Part shown: piece after piece, positions 39,301-44,778 of the stretch
Layout of the letters: every line of letters begins with the position of its first letter
How positions within the stretch are numbered: the stretch's first letter is position 1
Source of the DNA: Natronosporangium sp035305625
GTDB lineage: Bacteria; Actinomycetota; Actinomycetes; Mycobacteriales; Micromonosporaceae
Length of the DNA stretch: 64,000 nt
Direction of reading: 5' to 3'
NCBI GenBank assembly: GCA_963809545.1
Contig: CAWEKD010000007.1
Coordinates: forward strand, 806,001-870,000
Made by a program: the position numbers and the translations under genes
Notes under the pieces: generated by a model
The model's input: the letters and a program-made list of their open reading frames with translations, nothing else
Database searches by the model: none
Told to the model about the DNA's origin: nothing

Positions 39301-40821
39301 CTCCGCGAAGCCGGCTCGGACGTCGTCCATCCCCCGTTCGCCGATGTACCGTTCCCAGACCCCACCGAGCGCGCCCTGGATGATCGCCTCCTGCAGGTTG
39401 TCGGCCCCACCGGCGCGCAACAGGCCCGAGAATTCCCGTCCGAGGTCCCACACACTGAGGTTGTCGTCGAACAGCGCTTCGGTGAACCGGGAACCGACGT
39501 AACCGAGCCCACCCCCGATCCCGCCCATGAGCATCATCTGGGGAGTGGTGGCGCCCAGCGCCAGCGGCGCGCCCCCGAGCCCGGCGCCGACCACCGAACC
39601 AGCGAGTTCACCAATCCTGGACCGGTATCGCGGCACCTCTATGCCCGGCACCTGATCCGCCCGATCCCACAGGTCATTCACCTGCAACTGCCACAGGGTC
39701 GCATGGGTGACCGTCTCCTTGATCACCCAGCCACTCACGCCATAGATGAGCGCGCTGCGTACGCCGTAGCCGATCAGTCCCTGTCGGATCACCGACCAGG
39801 TGGTCAGTCCACCATCGACCGCCTGCCGGACAGCGTTGTTCGCCAGATTGAGCTGAGTCGAGGTCACTCCGCGCGGGGGCGTGGTGAGCGGCCCCCGTCC
39901 CCGCAGCTGCTGGGTGAGCGACCGGGCGATGGTGGTACGCATCCGGCGGGAGCCCAGCTGGGCGATCTGCACCAGGCCGGCGCCGTGCTGACGCGCTTCC
40001 TTGATCATTGCGCGTTGAATCTGCCCCGCGGCGCGTTGCCCCGCGACCCTGCTCGGGGAAAGCCACCGCCCCGGTGCCAGCGCCACGTTCCTGATTCCCT
40101 GGGCGCCGCTTCGCAGGAGCCCGCTCATACCTGGCCAGTGGGCCCGCGGTAGCGCGAGGGCCGGTTTCGGCGCCGGCCGCAAGCTCCGCAATGCGCCCTT
40201 GAATCCGACCTGCCGAATCAGATCGATGAACTTGTCTAATGTCCTCCAAATATTTATGGCCATGTTGATGGCCCGGGCGCTCGCCACGACGAGAGACGCG
40301 CCCAGCGTGAAGAGCGCGGAGATGATGGCGACCACCAGCTCCGCCATGATCAGCAAAACCTGACTGAGGTACGCCGCTTTAGCGCCGATCGTATGGGCGG
40401 CGAACTGCATCAATCCGACGGCGATACTCGCTTGGGTTTGCGCCAAGCCGGTGAGGCCCCGAGCAATCTCCGTGGCCTGTTGGTTGGCCACCATCGGCAC
40501 CGCTACGCCGGAGAGGCTCGAGTCGAGGGCGCGGGTAAGCGCCACGAACTCCTCGGTGATCTCGATGGTCTGCTCGGCATGCGACTGCCAATATTCCGCC
40601 GCCTCGATCAGACTCTGCTCATCCGCCCGCGGATTCGCTCCGACGAACGCCTGATAGGTGAAATGGGCGAACGGCGGTACCGGAAAGTTACTGCTACCGC
40701 CACCGATCCAGGTAAGCCACGCTGGTCCCCACTCGTACCACCACTGGTTCAGCTCCCGGATGGCGTCATCGACCTGGAGGAAGAAGTCCTGGATCGCGTA
40801 TTCCAGGTCGTCATGGAACAT
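27037..40821 (-). CDS. Giant ESX-associated protein, 5' part (WXG100/CpnT-like N-terminus)
   Basis: True coding ends near 27322, where the frame shifts; the tail to 27037 is Arg/Cys/Trp-rich shadow. About 4,500 residues. An N-terminal helical region (1-150) has YAIQD and Trp-rich NQWWYEWGPAWLTW, like WXG100/CpnT-type ESX domains. A membrane segment (151-181) precedes basic helices. An Ala/Pro/Ser/Thr-rich linker (about 520-710) and mixed alpha/beta sequence follow. Four DP-x-A/coiled-coil/alpha-beta modules start near 1479, 1820, 2060 and 4097. A long region (about 2310-4040) is rich in beta-strand and Gly (FVPGLGGGGSVGLTQTF). ATG at 40821 has GTGAGG 4 nt upstream. It lies 70 nt after the WXG100-like gene in the same operon. 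Probably a secreted or surface ESX effector (inference). Confidence 0.8.
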   Translation of the reverse strand: MFHDDLEYAIQDFFLQVDDAIRELNQWWYEWGPAWLTWIGGGSSNFPVPPFAHFTYQAFVGANPRADEQSLIEAAEYWQSHAEQTIEITEEFVALTRALDSSLSGVAVPMVANQQATEIARGLTGLAQTQASIAVGLMQFAAHTIGAKAAYLSQVLLIMAELVVAIISALFTLGASLVVASARAINMAINIWRTLDKFIDLIRQVGFKGALRSLRPAPKPALALPRAHWPGMSGLLRSGAQGIRNVALAPGRWLSPSRVAGQRAAGQIQRAMIKEARQHGAGLVQIAQLGSRRMRTTIARSLTQQLRGRGPLTTPPRGVTSTQLNLANNAVRQAVDGGLTTWSVIRQGLIGYGVRSALIYGVSGWVIKETVTHATLWQLQVNDLWDRADQVPGIEVPRYRSRIGELAGSVVGAGLGGAPLALGATTPQMMLMGGIGGGLGYVGSRFTEALFDDNLSVWDLGREFSGLLRAGGADNLQEAIIQGALGGVWERYIGERGMDDVRAGFAELTYAASDIRGARDLSGMIGTLSMADLLNPAIGSLPSMSHTGAVPSVNSGASGAIPEAGRAVSSTTTHSGAASGAGTNSAGEKGEGAAATSTSDPPSPVEPRAPQSTSEASASTPAEASPPPAERQSDAPAPSPVAAPAPAGSPTGGDATSTPESASAAPVSESEAASPAPEPDPDRTRSAAPRIGDTHPGPTRHHAPPPRPDLSTVELADDQRQRLAHSLREQAVQAESDRQAAEEGRLRQLFRRTDHRPDLAEATTPVLSWSPDQFAEAVDAVLAQAAADSGRNTWKPIGDAWHAQGTYEGQRFTVEIGADGAVRAAYLGGFPETTTATAPDGTPLPDGADPSLATQGLSGLFHQLVDEGHATVDRDAGIVTFSLSDGSVLDVRFAVDAHAPEGHWYVQGGRHEFTPAGWQQREPVTIVLAGEVRTDQTAVVADLRRQVLQALSQVVAELPGPISARATSPGTGRTTGAVVAPPGTTWQSLPTTVHTPPPPESPSTTEAPDPAQLLAQTFQRFQAGELTLDTTGESPAPAPDTVVAISGDPASGIKLAYYADGSTVAFTVETAALPPGEVIVKPAQWVSDGQHWRQWNATQILVPETVTGDPATAAEQVASQVAAGLRAQHATLPGNDTPHQRFNRIALAQWQRAVQDGPVPINPRAVPPADPFQVVGERVPVDQVVPVVLGDDRIFVRFQFPTTSDEAQLTLPHLGLLDGQVWQLSPATITLPDLPPAARTWDHPLVRAALHQLQEAVAQVGPVNIDALRMEHTPASAPLARALADLRLGERALRPLLLADPLPATATGTEPAGPRYLVRIPGEVDLAGGAQTVLDGLRERGYQLEAVTDQWASTGEPGLVVTVRPPTEDGGTGEVVALRLLPPEGVVARQEVARQLEEQPRPPEEVRRLLDLYAGRQRPVGLAELVSRDTAPPSSDPYRIVADDQLPENGPYQQALNLDGLLDRYDQQGIPVTESLPIRGGESAPVLVVSDPSASLVRRYQQVAEEVTEVAARVAERGFGEETRAAVDQARDWARRLAEAGEAYLAERTEETRWQAWQEVAQEAESVIAGLRAEERRFATGAETQLATDRFTLPIRRSDGELAHRAQQLADALGRQVALRVTDPVGSTATRTFTPDPAATSETAASDSAPPGPDDPAPTAMPSSRVRVPVSPAVGAVRPEAARVEALLSQQLPELAVTGRIPGLVRADRRSDGSFQLEFADRTVTAQVRVRPDLPAGEAVVRPGLIEISGQLPAGNKGRLLNAVVVSRAVAEYHTLAPHLPVPVRLDLDRLFDHLPHPGARQEELVAAVADQARRPDGSLAPVVLSTGDPLARQHAFHHRLGEVLDALTRELHRLKADEPLPGRSRRVVDYQHKQARRLRAEVDRRRDLPARIRALETRVAQARQAWETGKDPTDARVWQTAQRQLDRLRKQWDRALRSGEELWSSVHDLARELTRLTGQDHTAQFVGLVPPPADPVRVAVAVARELKVPLRLEVRSAEGPIVYEIDAGGLVTATERSAAPTPVTSPTRLDLDELPAARTSTAVSTLVEAAVAALADRVEPGGVIQVSADPLAQRIARVEEVAELVRQLADEAWGPVNQALQRSEPGEQFDRLADVMASLGEVMARTTAVSQATVQLRQARQELIDLRRAADTQREPGADLRSQEQQARDAFDLALVRWRAAVHRLTALLPITYQVEQLVREELQTSLPVTLAGFDSRALEVVDSVATARELARQTETRVELTVTELDGTRTIHRFSPSEEGTTLGVGTPAQSSPAGSTSPSSPEEERSPVGDSEGRELPAGDNTRAGLLMGTAMEELPYLERLAEELNQRLLALGVDETVTPLELHELIQDKFRNAVSRDGAVHTFGQKHRRQFQIKVSLTEPRRVRSEVNPHAQIQANLGQGHWGRSGGQDRVNTSGLGLNLGQREETRYDPLGMIARFVPGLGGGGSVGLTQTFDTRQHVDATLGVADNRGQAVPTEVQVSYELTPLEVRDGEPDTPIRVGPVSGEPRTLRFAVPENFYHRLEAEDTVRRPETDWPSADNVPHWAMLEMTGRERLVEEVTRILTARGITVTESIRNNLRNHFWALQGDAATAAKALAGHRIPIVDDGEVVGWLGHRLEVLREHAQPVGKPSDTYRLEQVGVAFNRLNGGISASSNWNLGAEGGGFWVSGDGSFGRGRSGGFNAESTAIRVRVDKNREWNQFYRFGTPDTPGIRHQFQVFDAGDRLLGEGSVDGTMVVMLREADAYTYGLPVAREALGEDGTLRGTPVVPDGEQPVFPAHLRAEDGTGLGAGVGMVRNFVLFDPKGPTREVVLSEGESVQAGDPAPDRAPVRRDPHLAPDPSDPTSPAPERTAAQNILGERIKDLLRHTDFLLGGDSGMRVDEQDGWLRQQVFKLDERVQMVARLTRTLNEQELERQLTTAALQTRYDELAQGFIELTLYAPKWFSLAGAIPVIEFTERIIRVSLVQHVDRAVFRGYTEDRDNTHLTIGRQATGRSTGASRNRSLALKLKSLTLGGRNWGRDSSMDVANARHDVYLFDHGAGDAKVTGDDHGPHHHKIAVWEVPHTIRVEFVGQPESTFELSGQAEVSMPASFVHADRQPVPVTGLEVTGDDGTPVELFQYNSAVLTSLNAQGVTQAASDLVERLSQQVAATERAGDLAEAGASAVRRGQVRLPRLQRGLRWVAIANPMGEVRHAVNAVANVDRIMSEFTTSVIDDGTGRSEELAGNGLYGDQIFQTGLGPDVRYGIRVGTRLHDTHFLGIVNVGTTGRFTFRLASLFANAKYRGEWVTPELKTGLGSASQKFHRSITYTIGRIFGVERLPLNFEKRRYHFRTRISTYIDVTASGVGRRTGREVVRDGWVTWTLAESDAMDAYGRGLLALPATEVARSLQRWMEGDLTLKRVVAARAVRRLIEKTTDAGDEFGYRPLLAHLLSQYDDSEKKGVPKDGPRSEVLEGITQLIDRYPYDKLHRADITLPDYLSRDDLFALGFTGIEYLRQTSVKVDGKEKSATQVTQVLRELTDALTGGGVTRESGDAPASIGSVPGLSAAIGGVAGEAGIRAALDTMLDDTDGVVIAAGEIPHQLPAPEWLKAAARFPLVGERFEIVARARPAGPVTVTGEMANLGTEQQQYRYRQKIVKSERSSQINLATELLARFGWTGGSLGTARGWRMAVNEDWQRTTIRTQTNWSGATMAQVPIVVEFEIRRYPSRVRSVINRTLGQLHGAATGRPKTTRIEVTYDLGLHLPKGLVREKVDPVAQASEAGTLVPERAAAPGSRWRTLGNISWLPSRFGVDQAQTQPLREMTMGALAELLGPKRAEQFREAVNQQLSADAVPANLDRLANPYGYDVIPGLMLPSDQDVRVEARVALRFTVKEQRELAEDFGTGIIDRYQWMQELSWGRKRPAPFNLGQGGSKEDPDGLSPQADFLEKVGGGVSGGGQAGYGQSGARGLRMEKTSKETGPVVELVLQYHASVEAISYVDTDAQVPLAFEIKRVQRRDAATGYIHLRIYKRDLPELKKLLEEQPPWDYVTATGLDESVPSPMIPQVLAVREENAPELPLSEVLAQALDQESYAYDPGQALGSVIQEALPELRPNWLIRLTVDPLAHSRLVVDQLVTALQQAAARTEELAAATPRPEWDQVRKKLTEARTLAETIRERTAALAETHQRVAELEQRLAFNLSRNDDPEYQHRIRKSHHDSHQWKEAHRQNRRRYEEWRAALAAEHQLREAAAQADTLATRLTLGEPVFARPVYQSPIGELALLEVVREAAVALRVEIDLQMKRPVDHQPASHRFAPDGAWHRPDREQALTEELVEFTRRHRGPLHPGGEGEERPALDLRARVDRLRLDLDALFEKATRLGIPLGQLVVDARNLSAAEAAWAGVDVNQVYDEAEAQARAGKPVDRDALLRERAQENQREWRELAPAFHQALRAAGATPEQVSRAVAAGSDLRQIYLDAHRTTQDPVVALRQELRNPPSHSPALTEATEARPSLAELAGLFGMSGSPRRWTSSGRCWPRRGCSVGGRRLPLRTRRADRPHPAPRRRRCCGRWPPSWRSGMACSTRRSGDRCCGSIRTGSNRWSPTGPPICPGRSWC
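27316..27332 (-). other. Frameshift junction in the giant gene
   Basis: On the minus strand, TTG TTT GGG ATG TCC leaves the conserved frame. Reading TTT GGG G AT GTC CGG, with one extra G, joins SLAELAGLFG to DVRLAQEVDQF seamlessly. The data therefore fit loss of a single G from a G-run at 27322-27324. A -1 slip on the upstream GCG GGG T run would also connect the frames. The cause (mutation, sequencing error or recoding) cannot be told from sequence alone. Confidence 0.85.
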
Positions 40822-40891
40822 CGCGCCTCACCAACAGCCGCCGGTCCGGCACCCCGGCCGGCCATCGTCAGGTAGCACCGGACCGAGGCGA

Positions 40892-41188
40892 TCAGATCGC
40901 CCGCAGCTCATCAGCGGCGGCGTCATCCTGCTCCTGGAACTCGGCCAACGCTTCCGAAAGGACTTCGCCGAGTTGTTCGATCGCTTCCTTCAGCCCGATC
41001 TGGGTGACCGGGACCGTGGCCGCGAGCTCTGCGGGGAACTGCGCCTGCATCGCCTGCCCGAACTTGTCATCCCCCCAATGGGGCTCGGGGGGTGCCTCCA
41101 TGGGCTGAAGTCGCTGCCCCAGGGCGCTCAGTGACGCGCTCGTCGACTGCGCCCCTTCCCAGTCGAGAATCTCCAGGAAGTAGTTCAT
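40892..41188 (-). CDS. Small WXG100-like ESX protein
   Basis: A 98-aa, mostly helical acidic protein of WXG100 size. It lacks a strict W-x-G turn; the central HWGDDKFGQAM supplies an equivalent Trp-Gly turn between two helices (about 10-28 and 60-95). The C-terminal helix ends EFQEQDDAAADELRAI. Proteins of this type pair with larger ESX substrates. Its start overlaps the YbaB-like stop (ATGA) and the giant gene begins 70 nt downstream, so it is likely a partner of one or both. Family assignment rests on size, helix pattern and context rather than a strict motif. Confidence 0.65.
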   Translation of the reverse strand: MNYFLEILDWEGAQSTSASLSALGQRLQPMEAPPEPHWGDDKFGQAMQAQFPAELAATVPVTQIGLKEAIEQLGEVLSEALAEFQEQDDAAADELRAI

Positions 41189-41610
41189 GGTTGGTCGACC
41201 CTCCGCCTCGCCAGCACATCCGCGTCCATGAGCAGGTTGCGCCGAATCGGGTCCTCCGCCTCCGGGTCGTACCGGGCACGTAGTTCGGCCAGCTCGGGCG
41301 GCAGCTGCTCCAGCATGAGCTGCTCGATCTCCGCGAGGACCTGCTGGACCGCGGCGTGGTTGGCGGCCAGAATCGACGCCCGGAGCGCCTGTGAGTCCGG
41401 CTTCCGGAACACCCGGGGATCGATGTCGATATCAACGAGCTGTCCGCGTGGACCGACCGTGACTTTCACCATGCCGTCGTCGGACCAGGCGGTGCCGGAC
41501 AGTTCCAGCATGCGTTCCCGGGTCCGGGAGGCATTCGCCAGCGCCTTCTGCAAGTCGCTCACGATGCCCCGGATGGTGTCCGGGCTGGGCATGTCGCTAG
41601 GCAGCTCCAT
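41185..41610 (-). CDS. YbaB/EbfC-family protein
   Basis: A 141-aa protein with an N-terminal helix, then the YbaB core GMVKVTVGPRGQLVDIDIDP, then a long helical C-terminus (ILAANHAAVQQVLAEIEQLM) and a basic tail. Classical YbaB/EbfC binds DNA as a nucleoid-associated dimer. The ESX-linked actinobacterial versions (EspL-like) are instead connected to secretion, and that is more likely here given the operon. ATG at 41610 has GGAGG 5 nt upstream, favoured over the GTG at 41622. Its stop overlaps the WXG100-like start by 4 nt. It heads, or nearly heads, the leftward operon. Confidence 0.85.
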   Translation of the reverse strand: MELPSDMPSPDTIRGIVSDLQKALANASRTRERMLELSGTAWSDDGMVKVTVGPRGQLVDIDIDPRVFRKPDSQALRASILAANHAAVQQVLAEIEQLMLEQLPPELAELRARYDPEAEDPIRRNLLMDADVLARRRVDQP

Positions 41611-41652
41611 GGTGACCTCCACAAGGTCAATTCAGGATCACGCGTCGAGGTG

Positions 41653-41808
41653 TCAGCCATGGAACACTCCCCACACTGGGGGAACGGCGCAGGTTTCGCA
41701 GGTCACGGCGGTGGCCTGCCCACCGGGGTGGACCGGGGTACGGAAACGGTACGGGCAGCCGACGCCCGGAATGCATAACTCCTGCTCCAGGCTGCTATCA
41801 GTCCGCAC
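41653..41808 (-). CDS. Possible 51-aa Cys4 mini-protein
   Basis: An open frame from GTG at 41808 to TGA at 41653, 42 nt upstream of the YbaB-like gene on the same strand. The peptide carries two cysteine pairs, C-x5-C (CIPGVGC) and C-x2-C (CETC), separated by about 20 residues, which suggests a small zinc-binding fold. It contains a TTA codon, rare in this genome. Third-position GC is only moderate and no ribosome site is visible, so it may instead be noncoding divergent promoter DNA. A leaderless start is possible. Function unknown. Confidence 0.33.
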   Translation of the reverse strand: MRTDSSLEQELCIPGVGCPYRFRTPVHPGGQATAVTCETCAVPPVWGVFHG

Positions 41809-41826
41809 TAGTGGAGGGAGCCCGGC

Positions 41827-42639
41827 ATGGGAACACTCGACGTGACCCCGGACGATCTACGCAGTGTCGCCGATGCCTTCACCACCGCGGCGAAGGATGC
41901 CGGTGGCGCCACGGGACAACCCGGGTCTGGTAACTCCGGTGGTGCGATGATCAACGGATACGGGAAACACACCCCGGCTCGCCTCAGTCCACAGCTGTTC
42001 GAGCCCGGCGCCAAGGCTCAGGACCTGGTGGTCCAGGCGACGTCCGACTACACCGCCGCCGCCCAGGCCCTGGTCCTCAGCTGCTACGCCCTCTCCTCGG
42101 CGCTGCACATCCTGGCGGACGCATACCACGCCGCTGACCATGAAGACGCCCTGAAGTTCGCGTTCCTGGAGCCGGGAGCCGCCCGCCCCGCCGGCCTCTC
42201 TCCGTTCATCGATGAATCCCAGACCATCCTCGCGCAGTCCGGAAGTGGGCAGAAGCCGTCCGGAGGCGCCGGTGGCCGCGGTGACGAAGCCGGTGAGGCG
42301 GCTCCGCAGACCCACACCTACTACCTCGGCCATGGGGCCGGGCGACGCCAGGTCACGCGGACCGACTACTTCGACTCTGACGGCAACCTTCTCCGCAGCT
42401 CCTACGTCACCACCTATGCGGACGGTCGAGTGGAATACCACCGGGCCCAAGCCGGAGACTCACCGGAGCTCGTGTTCGCCACTCCGGCGCAGCCCGCGGC
42501 GGGCGCCCCGCTCGCCGCGATCGAGCGTCAACAAGCGGAGATGGAGGACGTGCTGGCGACTCCGGATCCAGCGGGTGAGTTCTACGGGACATACCACCCC
42601 CGGAACCCGAAGCCCGGCGAGCCGATGACCGCGAACTAG
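41827..42639 (+). CDS. ESX-type helical-hairpin substrate candidate
   Basis: A 270-aa protein. Residues 1-115 are helical (TPDDLRSVADAFTTAAKD ... AAQALVLSCYALSSALHILADAY) and look like the PE/Esp N-terminal hairpin. They are followed by YHAAD, which fits the ESX export signal Y-x3-D/E. A Gly-rich linker (about 140-160) leads to a strand-rich segment (HTYYLGHGAGRRQ, TRTDYFDSDGNLLRSSY) and an acidic end. I do not recognise a catalytic domain. GGAGG lies 10 nt upstream. It is divergent from the YbaB/WXG100/giant operon and 33 nt upstream of the Pro-rich gene, so probably cotranscribed with that gene and the mycosin. Confidence 0.65.
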   Translation: MGTLDVTPDDLRSVADAFTTAAKDAGGATGQPGSGNSGGAMINGYGKHTPARLSPQLFEPGAKAQDLVVQATSDYTAAAQALVLSCYALSSALHILADAYHAADHEDALKFAFLEPGAARPAGLSPFIDESQTILAQSGSGQKPSGGAGGRGDEAGEAAPQTHTYYLGHGAGRRQVTRTDYFDSDGNLLRSSYVTTYADGRVEYHRAQAGDSPELVFATPAQPAAGAPLAAIERQQAEMEDVLATPDPAGEFYGTYHPRNPKPGEPMTAN

Positions 42640-42672
42640 CGCCCAGCCTGAACCTTTTCCCGGAGTGCGACC

Positions 42673-44778
42673 ATGGGTGAACCGTCCCCTCACGAACTCG
42701 ACGCGCGGAACCGCTCCGGCGGTGGTGGTTTCGGTCCAGTGGATGGGGGCGCGGGAGCCGGTTCTGCCGGCTTCATCGCGGAAACGATCGAGGCCATCAA
42801 CCTCCAGATCCAAGGCGAGCAGCCCGGCACGGCCGAGGCCCTGGCCGGGGAGTGGGCGACGCTGGCCGAAACCCTCGAAGGGATCGCCAGTGATCTCCGG
42901 ACCGCCGATGAGGTCCTCGTCGATTGGCAGTCCCCGGCCGCGGAGGCCGCGTACCGGGACCGGTTCGACCAGCTGGTCACCCACCTCGACGACATGGCGG
43001 CGGCCGCCTCCACCCTCAGCAGCGGCCTGTCGGAACTCGCGGAGGTGATGCGGGCGGGCCAAGCGAGGATGCAGGAGCTGTACGACGACTACGTCGCTAC
43101 CATGGCCGCGTGGGATCTGGGAGTGAACGGTCCCACCGACACCCATAAATCGTCGGTGACGGTGGAGGCGGAATCCCGGGTGGGACTCTCGGCCGGTGCG
43201 GGCACGAACCGCCAGCTGTTTGTGAACCGTTGGCATGTGGAGGCCCGGGCGGAGGCGGAGGAGATCGCCAACACCTACTCCGGCGCCATCAGCACCCTCT
43301 CCTCGGTGACCTTCCCGGAAATAGAGGCCATCAACGCCATCATGCACCCGCGGGCCTACGGACAGGACCCGCCGGCGCTGCCCGGGATACCACCGGCGGC
43401 GCCGCCGGCCCCCGCTGCCGGGGCGCCTCCTCCCCCGGTCGGCGCTCCGCCGGGCGGCGCCGCTCGTCCGCCCACGCCGTCGCAGTCTGCGCCGCCACGC
43501 CCCGCCGTCACCGCTCCCCCGTCCCCTGGGGTAACACCGCCACCCGCTCCCGGGGTGACACCACCCGCCCCTGGGGTGACACCACCCACCCCTGGGGTGG
43601 CTCCGCCGCCGGCCCCCGGAGCCCCACCGGCGGTCGCACCCTCCGGGGCGGCCCCCACCGCCCCACCCCCGGTCACGGCCGCCCCACCGGCCCTGCCGCC
43701 CCGGAGCGGCCTGGTCCCGGGGATCCGTCCGCCCGCTCCCGCCGTGCTCGCCCCGCGCCTTCCCGCTGCTCCGGGCGGCGCTATGTCAGGGGTGTTGGCG
43801 CCGGCTCGCGGCCTTCCGCCGCCCCCGGCGATCGGCCCGGCCGGGCCGGAGGGGGTGGGTGCGCCGCCCGGCAGCGGCGTCCCCCCGGGCCTCAGGCCAC
43901 CGACGGTCACCGCGCCCTCCGTCCCTCCGGGCGGTCCTGGCTCCCAGCCGCCCGGCACACCGCTTGCTCCGGGAGGCAACCCCCAGCGCGGTGGCGCCGG
44001 TAGCCCACCCGGCATGACGCCGCCCGGCACACCGCCCACCCGGCAACCCACCCGCCCCGCTACCGTCGGGTCGGGGCCGCCCGGCCTGGGTGCTCCGCCG
44101 GGCGGGGGTGCTCCTCCCGGCCGTTCCTCCACTCCGAAGCGGTCGGCTGGCGCCCCGGCTGTCCCCACCGGACCGTTCGCGCCCCCGGTCGGCACCACGC
44201 ACGCCATCCTGGGGGACCCGGCCGACGGTCCGCCGACTCGCCCGGGGAGCCGGGCGGAGGCGCCGCCCCCGGCCGGTGGGCCGTTGCCGAGTACCCCGAC
44301 GGTGTTGTCCAACCCCCACCGCACCGGTCCTCGATTGACCTTCACCGAACGACGGGCCGCCATGCTGCGGGAACGGGAGGAGCAGCGCCGCCAGTTCTTC
44401 GCCCAGCGTCGGTCGGAGTTCACCCAAGGCCTGCCCGCGACCACCGCCCCGATCCTGGCGGGGCAGCGCCCCGCGGAACCGGCCCAGCGACCGATGCCGG
44501 AGCTACCGGCGGCCCTGGCCGCCGTCCGCGCGGCCGCGGCCCGGCTGGCCGCCGCAGTGGATCAGCGGGCTGCCCGCGCCGCCGCGGCCACCGGTCAGCC
44601 GGTCGATCGCGCCGCCGCTCGTCGGGTCACCGCACCGAGTCCCGCGCAGTCGACCCCGACCGGTCCACCGGACGACCGGGCGGTGTTCGAGGTGGAGACG
44701 CCCGGTGGGCCGGTCCTGGCCGGCGGTACCCCCCGTGCCGCGAGTGACCGGGCCTCACCCCCGGGGGTCGCCAGATGA
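42673..44778 (+). CDS. ESX substrate-like protein with WXG100-type domain and long proline-rich tail
   Basis: A 701-aa protein. After a Gly-rich start, residues about 35-225 are helical with the WXG-like turn VDWQSPAAEAAYRDRF, resembling EspB/PPE-type domains. Residues about 230-560 are almost all Pro/Gly/Ala with PGVTPP repeats. A charged helical C-terminus (LTFTERRAAMLREREEQRR; LAAVRAAAARLAAAVDQRA) closes the protein. It is likely exported, or a surface/periplasmic spacer of the secretion system; no enzyme motif. GGAG lies 8 nt before ATG at 42673. The stop overlaps the mycosin start (ATGA), implying coupled synthesis and a physical link. Confidence 0.75.
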   Translation: MGEPSPHELDARNRSGGGGFGPVDGGAGAGSAGFIAETIEAINLQIQGEQPGTAEALAGEWATLAETLEGIASDLRTADEVLVDWQSPAAEAAYRDRFDQLVTHLDDMAAAASTLSSGLSELAEVMRAGQARMQELYDDYVATMAAWDLGVNGPTDTHKSSVTVEAESRVGLSAGAGTNRQLFVNRWHVEARAEAEEIANTYSGAISTLSSVTFPEIEAINAIMHPRAYGQDPPALPGIPPAAPPAPAAGAPPPPVGAPPGGAARPPTPSQSAPPRPAVTAPPSPGVTPPPAPGVTPPAPGVTPPTPGVAPPPAPGAPPAVAPSGAAPTAPPPVTAAPPALPPRSGLVPGIRPPAPAVLAPRLPAAPGGAMSGVLAPARGLPPPPAIGPAGPEGVGAPPGSGVPPGLRPPTVTAPSVPPGGPGSQPPGTPLAPGGNPQRGGAGSPPGMTPPGTPPTRQPTRPATVGSGPPGLGAPPGGGAPPGRSSTPKRSAGAPAVPTGPFAPPVGTTHAILGDPADGPPTRPGSRAEAPPPAGGPLPSTPTVLSNPHRTGPRLTFTERRAAMLREREEQRRQFFAQRRSEFTQGLPATTAPILAGQRPAEPAQRPMPELPAALAAVRAAAARLAAAVDQRAARAAAATGQPVDRAAARRVTAPSPAQSTPTGPPDDRAVFEVETPGGPVLAGGTPRAASDRASPPGVAR
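43525..43614 (+). repeat. Tandem PGVTPP-coding repeats
   Basis: About four imperfect units of 21-24 nt beginning CC(T/C)GGGGT(G/A) encode PGVTPP(P)A/T steps in the proline-rich tail. The copy number is likely variable between strains. Confidence 0.75.

Noticed and set aside
24227..40821. Polyketide or nonribosomal peptide synthetase as explanation for the giant gene
   Set aside because: No ketosynthase, acyltransferase, adenylation or carrier-protein motifs are visible; the composition is coiled-coil and strand-rich with WXG100-like context.
41653..41826. Confident promoter boxes for the divergent ESX operons
   Set aside because: No -35/-10 pair with acceptable spacing stood out by eye, and a possible small coding frame occupies the same DNA.
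43525..43614. CRISPR-like short repeats
   Set aside because: Units are contiguous coding repeats for PGVTPP without spacers.
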